DNA from: Enoplolaimus lenunculus
Lineage: Eukaryota > Nematoda > Enoplea > Enoplida > Thoracostomopsidae
Assembly: GCA_030248215.1 (NCBI GenBank)
Contig: JASANG010002708.1
Coordinates: 124,001-188,000 of the forward strand
Reading direction: 5' to 3'
DNA length: 64,000 bases
This document shows positions 24,301 through 33,000 of this stretch, one piece after another. Made by a program: the position numbers and the translations under genes. Position 1 is the first letter of the stretch, and each line of letters begins with the position of its first letter. The notes below the pieces were generated by a model. That model was not told where the DNA came from and did not search any database. It saw nothing but the letters and a program-made list of their open reading frames with translations.

Positions 24301-26660
24301 GTGTACACAATTCCTAATTTAGAGTCTTTAGACGCTAACTACCCTAATTAGCGTAAATGCTTCCTGGGCCAAGTGACTCTCGGTAAACAGTATGAGTGGT
24401 CACTCAAGGTATACGTTACCTACGTTTATAGTAGCATTCTGAACACTTAAAGCTAAATTATTCAATTAATACACGTAAATTATAGAGAATGGCTTGCATA
24501 AGTAACAGTCAAAGATCAGATGAAGTATGACACAAATTTAAAAAAAAGTAGCATCAAAGTTTTTGGTCTGAACCCGTCCGGATCTGGCAAGGAATCAAAT
24601 ATTTGGGATGCAAAAAAACGCTAAATGAAAGTTGGAATGTTCAATAAAATGTGCCTAGCGAAATCCCAGCTCATTTTTTTCACTCCGGACTCGGGTCACT
24701 GTATTATATTTGTAGACATAATGTTGTTACGGGAGTATCCGTTTCTTGGTGGAAACGCTTCGCCACATAAAGTATACTTTGTGTGCAGGCTACATTTTGC
24801 TTACGATAATGCTTTTAGACTGGTCTTAGGCTTACTTTTACAGTTATCCGTATGCTTACGTTTTAGACTTAGGCTCAATACTTCCTTCAAAGTAACATTG
24901 GCCAAAACTATGGCGGTCTCACCATTAAGTAAATATTATCCATCGCCTAAATATTTTTCACACTTCTACTTATCGTAGCTTTTTAGTGTAATGAATGTAC
25001 CAGTACTGCTCTGATTATTTGCAGTATTCTCACAACTGAAAACGTTCAACCAAACCCGAATCCTTGGACGAACATCGCATCCAAGACCATCCCTGCTCAC
25101 AGAGAAAAATGAAGGATCTTCTATAATCAATCGATGAAAATGTTTGCCACGAACATCCCGCGGCGCTCCGTATTCGGTCATTCCTTTTCGACTCGCGTAA
25201 CGATTGGTTCCATACTGACCTGGTATGATACCGTCTGTTTGTTTGAGGACTTGAATCGAAAATCGACTCGACTGCAATAAAAACAAATTTTCATTCAGTT
25301 GACAATGAAACACAACGTAAAGGTTTAAAACAAGTGACCAATGTAAAGAACAGGAGCGGAACAGTATTATAAGCATGTTCTTAAGCCTAAACCTAAGCCT
25401 AAGCCTAAGCCTAAGCTTAAGCCTAATCCTAAGCCTAGGCCTAAGCCTAAATCTAAGCCTAAGCCTAAGCCTAAACCTAAGCTTAAGCCTAAGCCTAAGC
25501 CTAAGCTTAAGCCTAATCCTAAGCCTAGGCCTAAGCCTAAGCCTAAGTCTAAGCCTAAGCTTAAGCCTAATCCTAAGCCTAGGCCTAAGCCTAAGCCCAA
25601 GTAAAAAATTTTATAAACAAATTATTAAACTACTACAAACCAATACGCATCATGGTATAAACGGATAGTAAAAATAACGGAAACGGAAAATGACTAGTGA
25701 CCGAAATAACGGAAACGGATATCCGGTTACACCCTGATAAGTATTTTACCGCACGCGACGCAGAGCTGCCAACACGTGATCCAGGACGTTGAAAAGCTTG
25801 CAAATGCGGAATTGTACCCATTTCTTGTGTCGGTGACATCGGCGTCCGCATTTTTAGATTCGGCGTCCCAGATCGAATTTGAAACGTTGGGGTTCCTTTT
25901 CGACCGGCTGGTGAATGCGATGGCGGCACGATTGGCGACGGCCCTGCAATATTGAATAACATATTTGGCTCATGTTTCATTGACGGCATACCATTTTTCC
26001 GCCGGACTTCAATAGAGTAAGCTTAAGCTTTCATAAACTAAATTTTTTGCTGTTTGGCTTAGTTGCCGTCTTAATATTACGCTGGGACTTTTAGGTTTAG
26101 TTTACTACGCAGATTAAAGTAATACGACAATATATTTTGCCAGCGGCAGGAACCTAAATAAACATTGTATTAATTTCTCGGTGTATTAAACCAACAGATT
26201 ACAACCAGGTTTGCTGCAGAATGCAAACCAGACGAAAAATTGCAAAATTTGTAAATTTCGGTTGCTTTATAGGGAATCGTGTCTAAAATACATGAGTTAA
26301 ACGTGTTTTTCGTTTCAAACATCTCTGCGTTGATACCCATAATAACTTCGGCCCATGTATAGAACAGGGCCGGAACAGTAGCATAAGCATATTCATAAGC
26401 TTAAGCCTAAGCCTAAGCCTAAAGCCTAAGCAAATAATCAGTCTAACGCTTAAACTGACTCTATTATAGCCCCTCCGGAAAACGATCCGCCCCAGTTCTA
26501 CACATGGGCCAAAACTTCACACCTGGTCCTAACGGAATAGGAGTGGTTCCTGGTGTTCGACCGTGCGACACGGGCGACATCGCGCTTGGCGGAGTTGCGT
26601 ACGCCGACATTGAAGACCGTGGCGTTGGACCGCGACCTTCTGGATTCATTTTGGACCAGC
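18311..26660 (-). CDS. unc-87: UNC-87/CLIK-type calponin-repeat actin-binding protein
   Basis: Nine exons chain in frame: 26523-26660, 25750-25943, 25101-25271, 23605-23757, 23250-23408, 21158-21319, 20174-20338, 18770-18931 and 18311-18487 (TAA stop). The first two encode a Pro/Ser/Thr-rich N-terminal part ([27 protein letters not shown]). Each of the other seven encodes exactly one calponin-like repeat with the core GQYGTNR(F/Y)[10 protein letters not shown] and then APRDV(K/R)G; all the introns between them are phase 0. Seven CLIK repeats match nematode UNC-87, which bundles and stabilises actin in muscle thin filaments; there is no CH domain in these exons. Repeats 4 and 5 read IIGGQYG where the others have (I/V)IPGQYG, repeat 4 has FESRKG, and the last repeat has [15 protein letters not shown], closest to the family consensus. 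The first exon here begins in phase 1, so at least one upstream coding exon is missing; see 28288-28459. Confidence 0.9.
19540..20141. mobile_element. GGCC MITE carrying a TGTCCC minisatellite
   Basis: Ends GGCCCATGTTACTATAAAGG and CCTTTAAAATAACATTGGCC are the type A ends, with 8-bp flanks GTTTATTT/GTTTATTC (7 of 8). Inside these is a second inverted layer (GTCCCAACTTCCCGGGACA / TGTCCCGGGAAAACGGGAC). The core, about 19630-20060, is a 9-bp array of TGTCCCA(A/T)C, here open in several frames. Located in a calponin-gene intron between exons 20174-20338 and 18770-18931. Confidence 0.85.
20414..20510. mobile_element. one end of a CAGGGTGTAACCGG hAT-like element
   Basis: Starts CAGGGTGTAACCGGATATCC, followed by CCGTTATTTTTACTATCCG. 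The same sequence in inverted orientation ends at 25737. The opposite end of this copy is not evident. Confidence 0.6.
21544..22292. repeat. 24-bp minisatellite, about 31 units
   Basis: Unit: AAAATAGCGAAGCCGG then AGGTCGAC. Most units are identical; a few at the left end have AAACC or GTCGTC, so the array is young or homogenised. As 24 is a multiple of three and the unit lacks stops, both strands stay open for over 260 codons (IAKPEVDK one way, LSTSGFAI the other). It lies in a calponin-gene intron and is not itself credible as a gene. Confidence 0.95.
22798..22989. mobile_element. foldback MITE (CACTGTAAAAAATGG, GAGTCAAA)
   Basis: Almost fully palindromic: CACTGTAAAAAATGGGGAGT with GAGTCAAATTGACTC at the left mirrored by GAGTCAATTTGATTC and TTTACAGTG at the right. 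Relatives at 33209, 46105 and 51139. In a calponin-gene intron. Confidence 0.8.
23862..24040. repeat. short repeat with CAGCCAGCTCACC start
   Basis: Begins GCAGGCGTGCAGCCAGCTCA and ends CCTTGGCTACAGGCGTGC; these termini are roughly inverted. Related starts occur at 23430, 48160 and 53340 (AGCCAGCTCAAC). Probably a decayed MITE family. Confidence 0.4.
24717..24903. mobile_element. GGCC MITE, type A, degraded
   Basis: Right end TCAAAGTAACATTGGCC is clear; the left end (ATGTTGTTACGGGAGTATCC) and the interior (CTTAGGCTTACTTTTA, TTAGACTTAGGCTC) are diverged. In a calponin-gene intron. Confidence 0.6.
25335..25604. mobile_element. GGCC MITE type B end with long telomere-like array
   Basis: Starts GACCAATGTAAAGAACAGGA and runs into about 225 bp of nearly pure CCTAAG units (25380-25603), the longest run in the window. 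The other type B end is missing. Open frames here (Leu-Gly or Leu-Ser repeats) are by-products of the 6-bp period. Confidence 0.8.
25655..25737. mobile_element. one end of a CAGGGTGTAACCGG hAT-like element, inverted
   Basis: Ends GGATATCCGGTTACACCCTG at 25737 and shares more than 80 bp with 20414-20510 in reverse orientation, including GACTAGTGACCGAAATAACG. Confidence 0.6.
25990..26062. repeat. GGCC MITE type B end fragment
   Basis: TTTTTCCGCCGGACTTCAAT followed by AGAGTAAGCTTAAGCTTTC matches the second end of type B elements. Lies in a calponin-gene intron. Confidence 0.45.
26350..26510. mobile_element. GGCC MITE, type B, next to a splice donor
   Basis: Complete: GGCCCATGTATAGAACAGGG ... 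TTCTACACATGGGCC with flanks ATAACTTC/AAAACTTC (7 of 8). The right border lies 12 bp from the end of calponin exon 26523-26660, so the duplicated target reaches almost to the 5' splice site. Confidence 0.9.
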
Positions 26661-26788
26661 CTGAAACGGTATAAATGGCAAAATTAGGGGGTCATTTGTC
26701 TGTCACGCCTCTGTGAAAATGTCAAAATTTAAAACCAATTAACTGTTTATTTATAGTTTCACACAGTTAAAATTTATGCAAATCAGTC

Positions 26789-27058
26789 GGCTCATGTTAC
26801 TTTAAGGGATGTCCAGGTTTCTGGTGGCTCTATGAAAGAGCAAGTTTACATTCTAGATTACATTTTTAGCTTAGGCTTAGGCTTAGGCTTAGGGTTAGGC
26901 TTAGGACAACGTTTTTGCAACGCTTAGGCTTAGGCTTAGAAACACATTTTTGCCACCAACGCGTAGGCTTAGGAACACCTTTTTGCAACGCTTACTCTTA
27001 GGCTTAGGCTTAGGAATACGCGTAATCAACATTTACGCCCGTCAAAGTAACATTGGCC
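26789..27058. mobile_element. GGCC MITE, type A
   Basis: Left GGCTCATGTTACTTTAAGGG, right AAAGTAACATTGGCC, with TTAGGC units broken up by GGAACACNTTTTTGCAACGC spacers (26915-26990). Flanking 8-mers match poorly, so the insertion is fairly old. Confidence 0.8.
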
Positions 27059-27340
27059 AAACAACCGTCCCATTTTGAATTGCTATGCCCTGTCATAAAG
27101 CTACCATGCGCTTAATAACTTCAATATATCAGTACAATTTAAGGACGTGAACAACAGTGGCCTGTTCAGGATTGTCTGATTGAATGGTTCAAAGTTCGTT
27201 TCGTGCAATTTTTATATATTTTAAGACAGCCTACTTGCGACACAAGGTTCAAAAATGTTGAATTTGTTCAAAGAACATTGTGAGTCTTCAGATATTACCG
27301 TTTGCATTGCAAAATTTTTCTTACAGCAGGGGAAAATTTA

Positions 27341-27536
27341 AGCCCATGTTACTTTAAGGGGCGTCCCGGTTTCTGATGGGTCCATAAAAGAGTAGATTTA
27401 GATTCTAGATTACATTTTTTGCTTAGGCTTAATCTTAGGCTTAGGCTTAGGAACATATTTTAGCAACGCTTAGGCTTAAGCTTAGGTTTAGGAATACGCT
27501 TACTCTACTGTAACGCCCCTTAAAGTAACATTGGCC
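27341..27536. mobile_element. GGCC MITE, type A
   Basis: AGCCCATGTTACTTTAAGGG to CCTTAAAGTAACATTGGCC with flanks (A)AAATTTA/GAAATTTA. Interior TTAGGC units interrupted by TTTTAGCAACGC. Confidence 0.85.
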
Positions 27537-27748
27537 GAAATTTAAATGTAGCCGGCTTACAAGAACACGTCTTAAGAACAATTTATTTAAAACTATAAGA
27601 ATTATTCCAAAGTAAGAAAAAATCGCCAAATATTACCGAGTTCGTCGCCGAATATATCTTTAACACCAAAGTAGGTTCAACACCAAATACAAATATTTAA
27701 GATATTTTAAAGTGTCTAATAAAAAACACCATTGTTTTTTAATGAATC

Positions 27749-27909
27749 GGCCAATGTAAAGAACAGGGGTGGAACAGTATTATAAACATATTCCTACGCC
27801 TACGCGTAAGCCTAAGCCTTAGCCAAGCAAAAAAATTAGTCTAAAGCCTAGGCTTTACTCTATTGCAGTCTCACAGAAAAATGTTCCGCCTCTGATCTTG
27901 ACATGAGCC
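27749..27909. mobile_element. GGCC MITE, type B
   Basis: GGCCAATGTAAAGAACAGGG to TGACATGAGCC, with a perfect 8-bp duplication AATGAATC at 27741-27748 and 27910-27917. Confidence 0.92.
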
Positions 27910-28287
27910 AATGAATCGATTTCTGATTTAATGTTGCAGGAAACTACACAGAGTTTCACATTTTAGAGTATAATTGACAATAATTTACCAGTTTTTTCGG
28001 AATAAACGTCCGTGATTTGGTAAAGATGTTTATGTTTTAATCTAAGCCTATCAAAAACTGATCCAGAGAAAAAATTAGGGAAGATTTCAAAATTTGAGAT
28101 ATACTTATCCAAAGCGATACTTCGACTAATACAGTCGAATAAAGCTGTCCAACTCGAAAACGTTTTTAGATTTTATATTTGATAATAATCCTAATTTAGT
28201 ATAATAGATTTTTAGGTCAAGCCTCAAAAGATATATATAAAATTAAATATTTTCTTCTATGCTGTGTAACGTTTAGTACGTTCGCAC

Positions 28288-28459
28288 CCGGTCTTCCTGG
28301 CTCTTTCAGGGGCTGCATGTTAAACTTTACGATGTCCACTGAGAACACGACATAATCCCAGCCTTTTGCTGCGATAACAAATCCGAAAGTTTTCCAAATA
28401 ATTGTTTCACACCACAATTGACTCATTTTAGGCAAAATACGTGTCGTCTCTGAAGCCAT
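28288..28459 (-). CDS. possible 5' coding exon of the calponin-repeat gene
   Basis: From an ATG at 28459 the frame reads MASETTRILPKMSQLWCETI, continues with two Trp-containing hydrophobic stretches (FGFVIAAKGWDYVVFSVDIV) and reaches LKEPGRPG at a G|GTGCGA donor in phase 1. That phase fits calponin exon 26523-26660 and would give [13 protein letters not shown] and a protein of about 550 residues. The frame would otherwise run on to a stop at 28217. I do not recognise the segment; it could belong to a separate gene. Support is composition and phase only. Confidence 0.35.
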
Positions 28460-28519
28460 CGCAATACAAAACAGCCTTTTGGGTTTGTTCGCTGGTAAAT
28501 TATAATTCAAATAATTTTA

Positions 28520-29258
28520 AAATCGCGTCACTTCAAACACAAAAAAAGCTCATAAATGCCGATACAAAATGCTTTATTTTTCCAACCAAGATATCAAGCA
28601 AAATCGAGGCAAACTTTTTTCACTACATTATATGCCTCAAAACAAGCTGTCTGTACACTACGATATATTGTAAGATTCGTAGCAAGCATCGAGTTTGCCA
28701 AGCTTACAAGCGCTGGAAGCTGAAACTGCACATTTCATTGTATATATAGATTGCAGTGCAATTTTACCGTATAACTGCGTGAAAAATATTACAATTTGAA
28801 TGCCTGAGCCTTCAATACGTATCAGGGTATATGTTTTATCATAAACGACGAGCAAAAAACTCGCAAGAATCCTGCAAAATTCGATGTATAGTTTCAGCCA
28901 GTTTTAACGTCTAAAAGATATTCAAATTTTTAAATGTGAATTAATTTGAAAATCAAATTTACATGAAAGTTTAATTGAACTTGAATGAAATGCTTATTTT
29001 TACAGGTAATTCAGCGCTGTTTACTCGCTTGGGAAAATTGATAAGATGATTTGTTAAATATACACGTATAAACAAGACAAATTACTGTTAAACATTGATA
29101 TATGCTGTACTATCCCGATAACGAGAGAAGGTTGATATGTATTCTGCTACTCCTGAGTATTCCATATCCATTTACGGACCCTGTTTATCGAAATATGCTC
29201 CAATCCCTTTGGGCTCACAATAAGAACCCTCTCCAATTTTATACCCACCTCCCGACGT
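28520..29258. other. AT-rich intergenic DNA
   Basis: No splice-bounded exon seen. The open frame at 29102-29341 runs into the transposon at 29260 and is not a gene. Confidence 0.35.
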
Positions 29259-29259
29259 A

Positions 29260-29677
29260 CTGTAGCGGCCCGAATAAAAAAGGGGGGACTGATATTTATT
29301 TGGCTCCTGTTCTTCGGTTAGGGACTGTTATTTATTTTTAAAACAAGCTCCGTAGCCCTTATTTAATGATATGTATCCGGTATTGCAATCCGTTCAATTA
29401 ATCGTCTATTTGTCAAATAATAAAAGCTTGAGTGATAATGCAAGTTTATACAAAGGAATGTACTTTCAAAATTTAAGCATGTTTTAAAGCTGCGAACTCA
29501 ACTTTATCTGGACCTGGCGTTACTTTATGCACTACAATAATAGCAACAATTGACATTTATGGACTCTAATTTGGGTTTAGGGACTATATCCGCATTCACT
29601 CTTATTAGGGTTACGGACTTCTATTGATTGGGACTCAAAATGGGGACCCCTTTACCCCTTTATTCGGGACACTACAG
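29260..29677. mobile_element. TA-flanked MITE (CTGTAGCGGCCCGAATAA ends)
   Basis: Inverted ends CTGTAGCGGCCCGAATAAAA and TTTATTCGGGACACTACAG, each bordered by TA (29258-29259, 29678-29679), as in Tc1/mariner insertions. A partial relative lies at 50492-50635, and interior phrases (GGACTGTTATTTATTTT, GGGACTCAAAATGGGGA) recur at 24230-24370 and 32450-32650. Confidence 0.7.
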
Positions 29678-30005
29678 TATAACACGTTGACAAATCGCGC
29701 ATAGACAATGTAACAAGCTCGTTGGATACGGGTATATATTGCTTATCTACAGTTTCTACTTTACCAGCAGAGCATTCACTTCAAATGATTTGGTAAAGGT
29801 TAACCAATCGGTGGGTCACAAATCGTATTTGAATCTGTTGTTAAAACTGTTAGAAATGAAAGTCGAGAATAAATCAGTTCTAATTTGTCAATGAATGAAA
29901 TTTAAATAAATTGAATTTGTTGAGTTCCATTCAGCGCAATAAAATTTAGGTGAAATTTTGCGTTTTTGCTGGAATATAATTGTGATTTTTCACACTGTCT
30001 CATTC

Positions 30006-30011
30006 TTTATT
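30006..30011 (-). other. poly(A) signal of the Reeler-ShK gene
   Basis: AATAAA on the minus strand, about 40 bp beyond the stop codon at 30050. Confidence 0.7.
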
Positions 30012-30049
30012 GTGGCTGATGCATAATAGTTGCAAAAAACTGTTTTCGT

Positions 30050-33000
30050 TTAATAGTATACGATGTCGTACTCGTACTCGTAGCGTTCTAGTTCGATCTC
30101 GGATTGATTATACTTCGACTGCGTTTTGTTCTGGTGTAATTGGCTAAAAGTCGATACTGTGTGAAGAATTCCTATTGGTCTGTTGGTAGCTTGCCTTAAT
30201 TGTGATTGGCTGGTTTGCTTTTTAGGATATTTCAATTCTAGAATCGAATTTAATGCAGCATTAATCTGCCGACGTTTATCCTTTTGCAATTGCTCGGCAA
30301 CGATTTTCAATGGTTTACCAAAGTGTAATTTGTGATTTGCTGACGAAGTGGTATTCTGAATTAATGACCGACTAAACACCGGAAGTGTTTCGTTGACTCC
30401 AGCTGTGTTTTCTATAAATTTTGATATTACAGGAAGATTGAGAGATGTTGGAATACTTGGCCGATCGCGTCGTCTATCAACGTCGTCTTGAATATGATGA
30501 GATGGACCGAAATGTGGTCGAGCATATTCTGGCACTTTCGCAGGTAAGATTGTTTTGCTCGTTGTCAATTTGAGCGCCGTGTCTTCTGTATTCAAGATAT
30601 GTTGAGTTCGATTTTTTAAACTTGCTGCAGCTGGGTTTCCAATCGGATTTTGTTCAGCGTTTCCATCGTCAGTAGCGTTTCCAGGATCAACAGTGACCAT
30701 TTGGCCAGATCGAAAAATGGTTGAAATTTCACCATTCTTGCCATTATCAGATTTGTCGTTCCCAAACATTGTCTCGGAGCTGTTGCCGATGTTGCGTTGT
30801 TCCCGACTTAGCGCTTCACCAAAACCATCATCATCCAGTACTTCCGCCGGTAATATTTGGCTCCTTTCTCCTGGCGAGTAAGTTTTGTTCGATTCAAAAT
30901 TAGACTGTCTTCCGTTTTGAAATTGTTGATCAGCAGAATTCAGCGAAAAAATGCTTTCGTGATTTTCAGCTGGTTCCATTACAGGACAACACGTTGTTTG
31001 ACAATATAACGCCATCGCGCGCCTGTGGTCACAAGAACTGATATCCATACGCCGCATGTGAGCACAAAATTTTGGATACGTATCAGGATTGCCAGAACAT
31101 ATAAGATGAGCCGATATTTCAACGTTGCCTACGTAGATAAACAAACAGCAAAATTTAAGTTTACGGTGATGTAAAGAACAGAGGCGGAACAGTATTACAA
31201 GCCGATCCTTAAGCTTAAGCCTAAGCCTAAGCGTAAGTCTAAGCCAAGTAAAAACAATAGTCTTAAAGCTTAAGCCTGCAATATTCTAGTCCCACAGGTA
31301 AACATCCCGCCTCTGATTTTTTACATGGGCCAAGTTTACGAACTATAATTATCGTCACAAAAAGCTGTTGGCGAAGTGTCGAATGTACTTTCGTTTTCAG
31401 CTGACAAGAAAAACGTTTTCATTGCGAACAGTTTAATTTTTAATATATTTTCATAAATATTTTTGCTCGCTGTCTCAAGTTCAGAGGTTCGCCTTTCCGT
31501 ACCGATTTCTGCTACGGCTACTACGATCAACAGTCCGACAATGGCACACACTGATACCCAGGTGTCACTTTGTGCCAATTCCGGCTAATACCGTCGACCT
31601 GATTGACAGCTATAGGTTTTGCATTTATCACGCTTTCCTGTCGTTGTTTATTATTTTTCGGGACCTTCTGAATTATAGGAAACATTAAATTTTTTGATTG
31701 GCACATATTAATAATATTTCAATATTAGAATGGCATCGAAACCCACTAGCTATTTACGCCTTCTGTTAAGTCTTTATAGCTTAAACACGTCGCCGTTTTG
31801 TCCCGCCCTTAATACCAGGTGCGTGGACAATTTTTTTACAGTAGCGTAGACAGTATTACGTGGATGACTCATAATAAATTTTGACTTTTAGCCTTAATCT
31901 ATTGATATTAGGTTTATTACAGGTACTAAAAGCTGTCTAATTTACTAATTTGAATGAAATTTGAGTATAATTAATCGATGCTTAATGCATAGAATATGTT
32001 GGTTTTACGGTGTTTAGATTAAAAAACTGTTGCAATTGTGGCTTCAAAACTAAAGTATTAAAATTAAGCAACACGTTGTCATTAAATTGACGTTTAAATT
32101 GAGATTTTAGTTTTAGTATCCTTCGAATTTAGATGAAAGTTGAATCTAAACCGGGTTTGAGCAAACATATTTCTAAAGTTACCATTAGTCTTTAATCGGG
32201 CTATTGAAACACGAGAGGCATCGGTTCCAAATTTAGCATTTCCGCGAGCTTAAATAAAACAAGAATTGTTCAATAAAAATCAAAGTTGCCTTAAATTTCT
32301 TCAAGCATTCATTATGTTTATTGGCCGATGTAAAGTTCAGGGGCGAAAAGTGTTTCTGTGGGACTGCAATAGAGTAAGCTTAAGCTTTTGACTAATTGTT
32401 TGATTGAGCTTAGGCTTAGGCTTAGGCTTGCAGTGGCGGATCCAGGATCTCAAAATGGGGAGCCAAAATTACAGAGGTAATAAAGTTATTTTTGACCCAT
32501 TCTGTAGTGACCCAAATAAGAGGGGGTCTCCATTTTGAGTCCCAATTAATAGGAGTCCGTATCCGTAATAAGAATCCGTAAGCGGGTAGAGCCCTTAAAC
32601 TCTTGTTTAGACTCCATAAATGTCTATTATCCCTAATTGTAGCGCATAAATGACTCCAGGGCCAAGACAATTTAAAGCGTGCTTATACTATTGTGTATAA
32701 AACAGAGAAATAAACAGCGTAGAACAGCAATAGACACTACATAATTTTTGTCGAGAGGATCCGCCATTGGGCTTAGGAATATGCTCTTTCTTACGCTTAG
32801 GTTTAGGTGTAAGCTTAGTAATATGTTTATAACACTGTTCCGCCCCTGTTCTTTACATTGGCCAGCTTATTTTCACCGAACCTGCTCTTCTACAAAAGAG
32901 TTATTTTGTAGTAGTGGCACAATAATCGTTTCGCCGTACTACTGTTACTATTTCAAAACGTCCATTATTCGTATCAACGCAACGCTCAACTACAAATTGA

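Noticed and set aside
25380-25603. True telomere or chromosome end
   Set aside because: The array is bounded by a MITE end and lies in an intron.
25367-25668. Leu/Gly/Ser-repeat frames on both strands
   Set aside because: The 6-bp CCTAAG array has no stop in several frames; not a protein gene.
31336-31578. Hydrophobic minus-strand frame resembling a signal peptide or membrane helix
   Set aside because: It lacks an ATG, overlaps the better splice-bounded frame at 31527-31667, and fits the ShK exon only through a poor donor (GTGACG).
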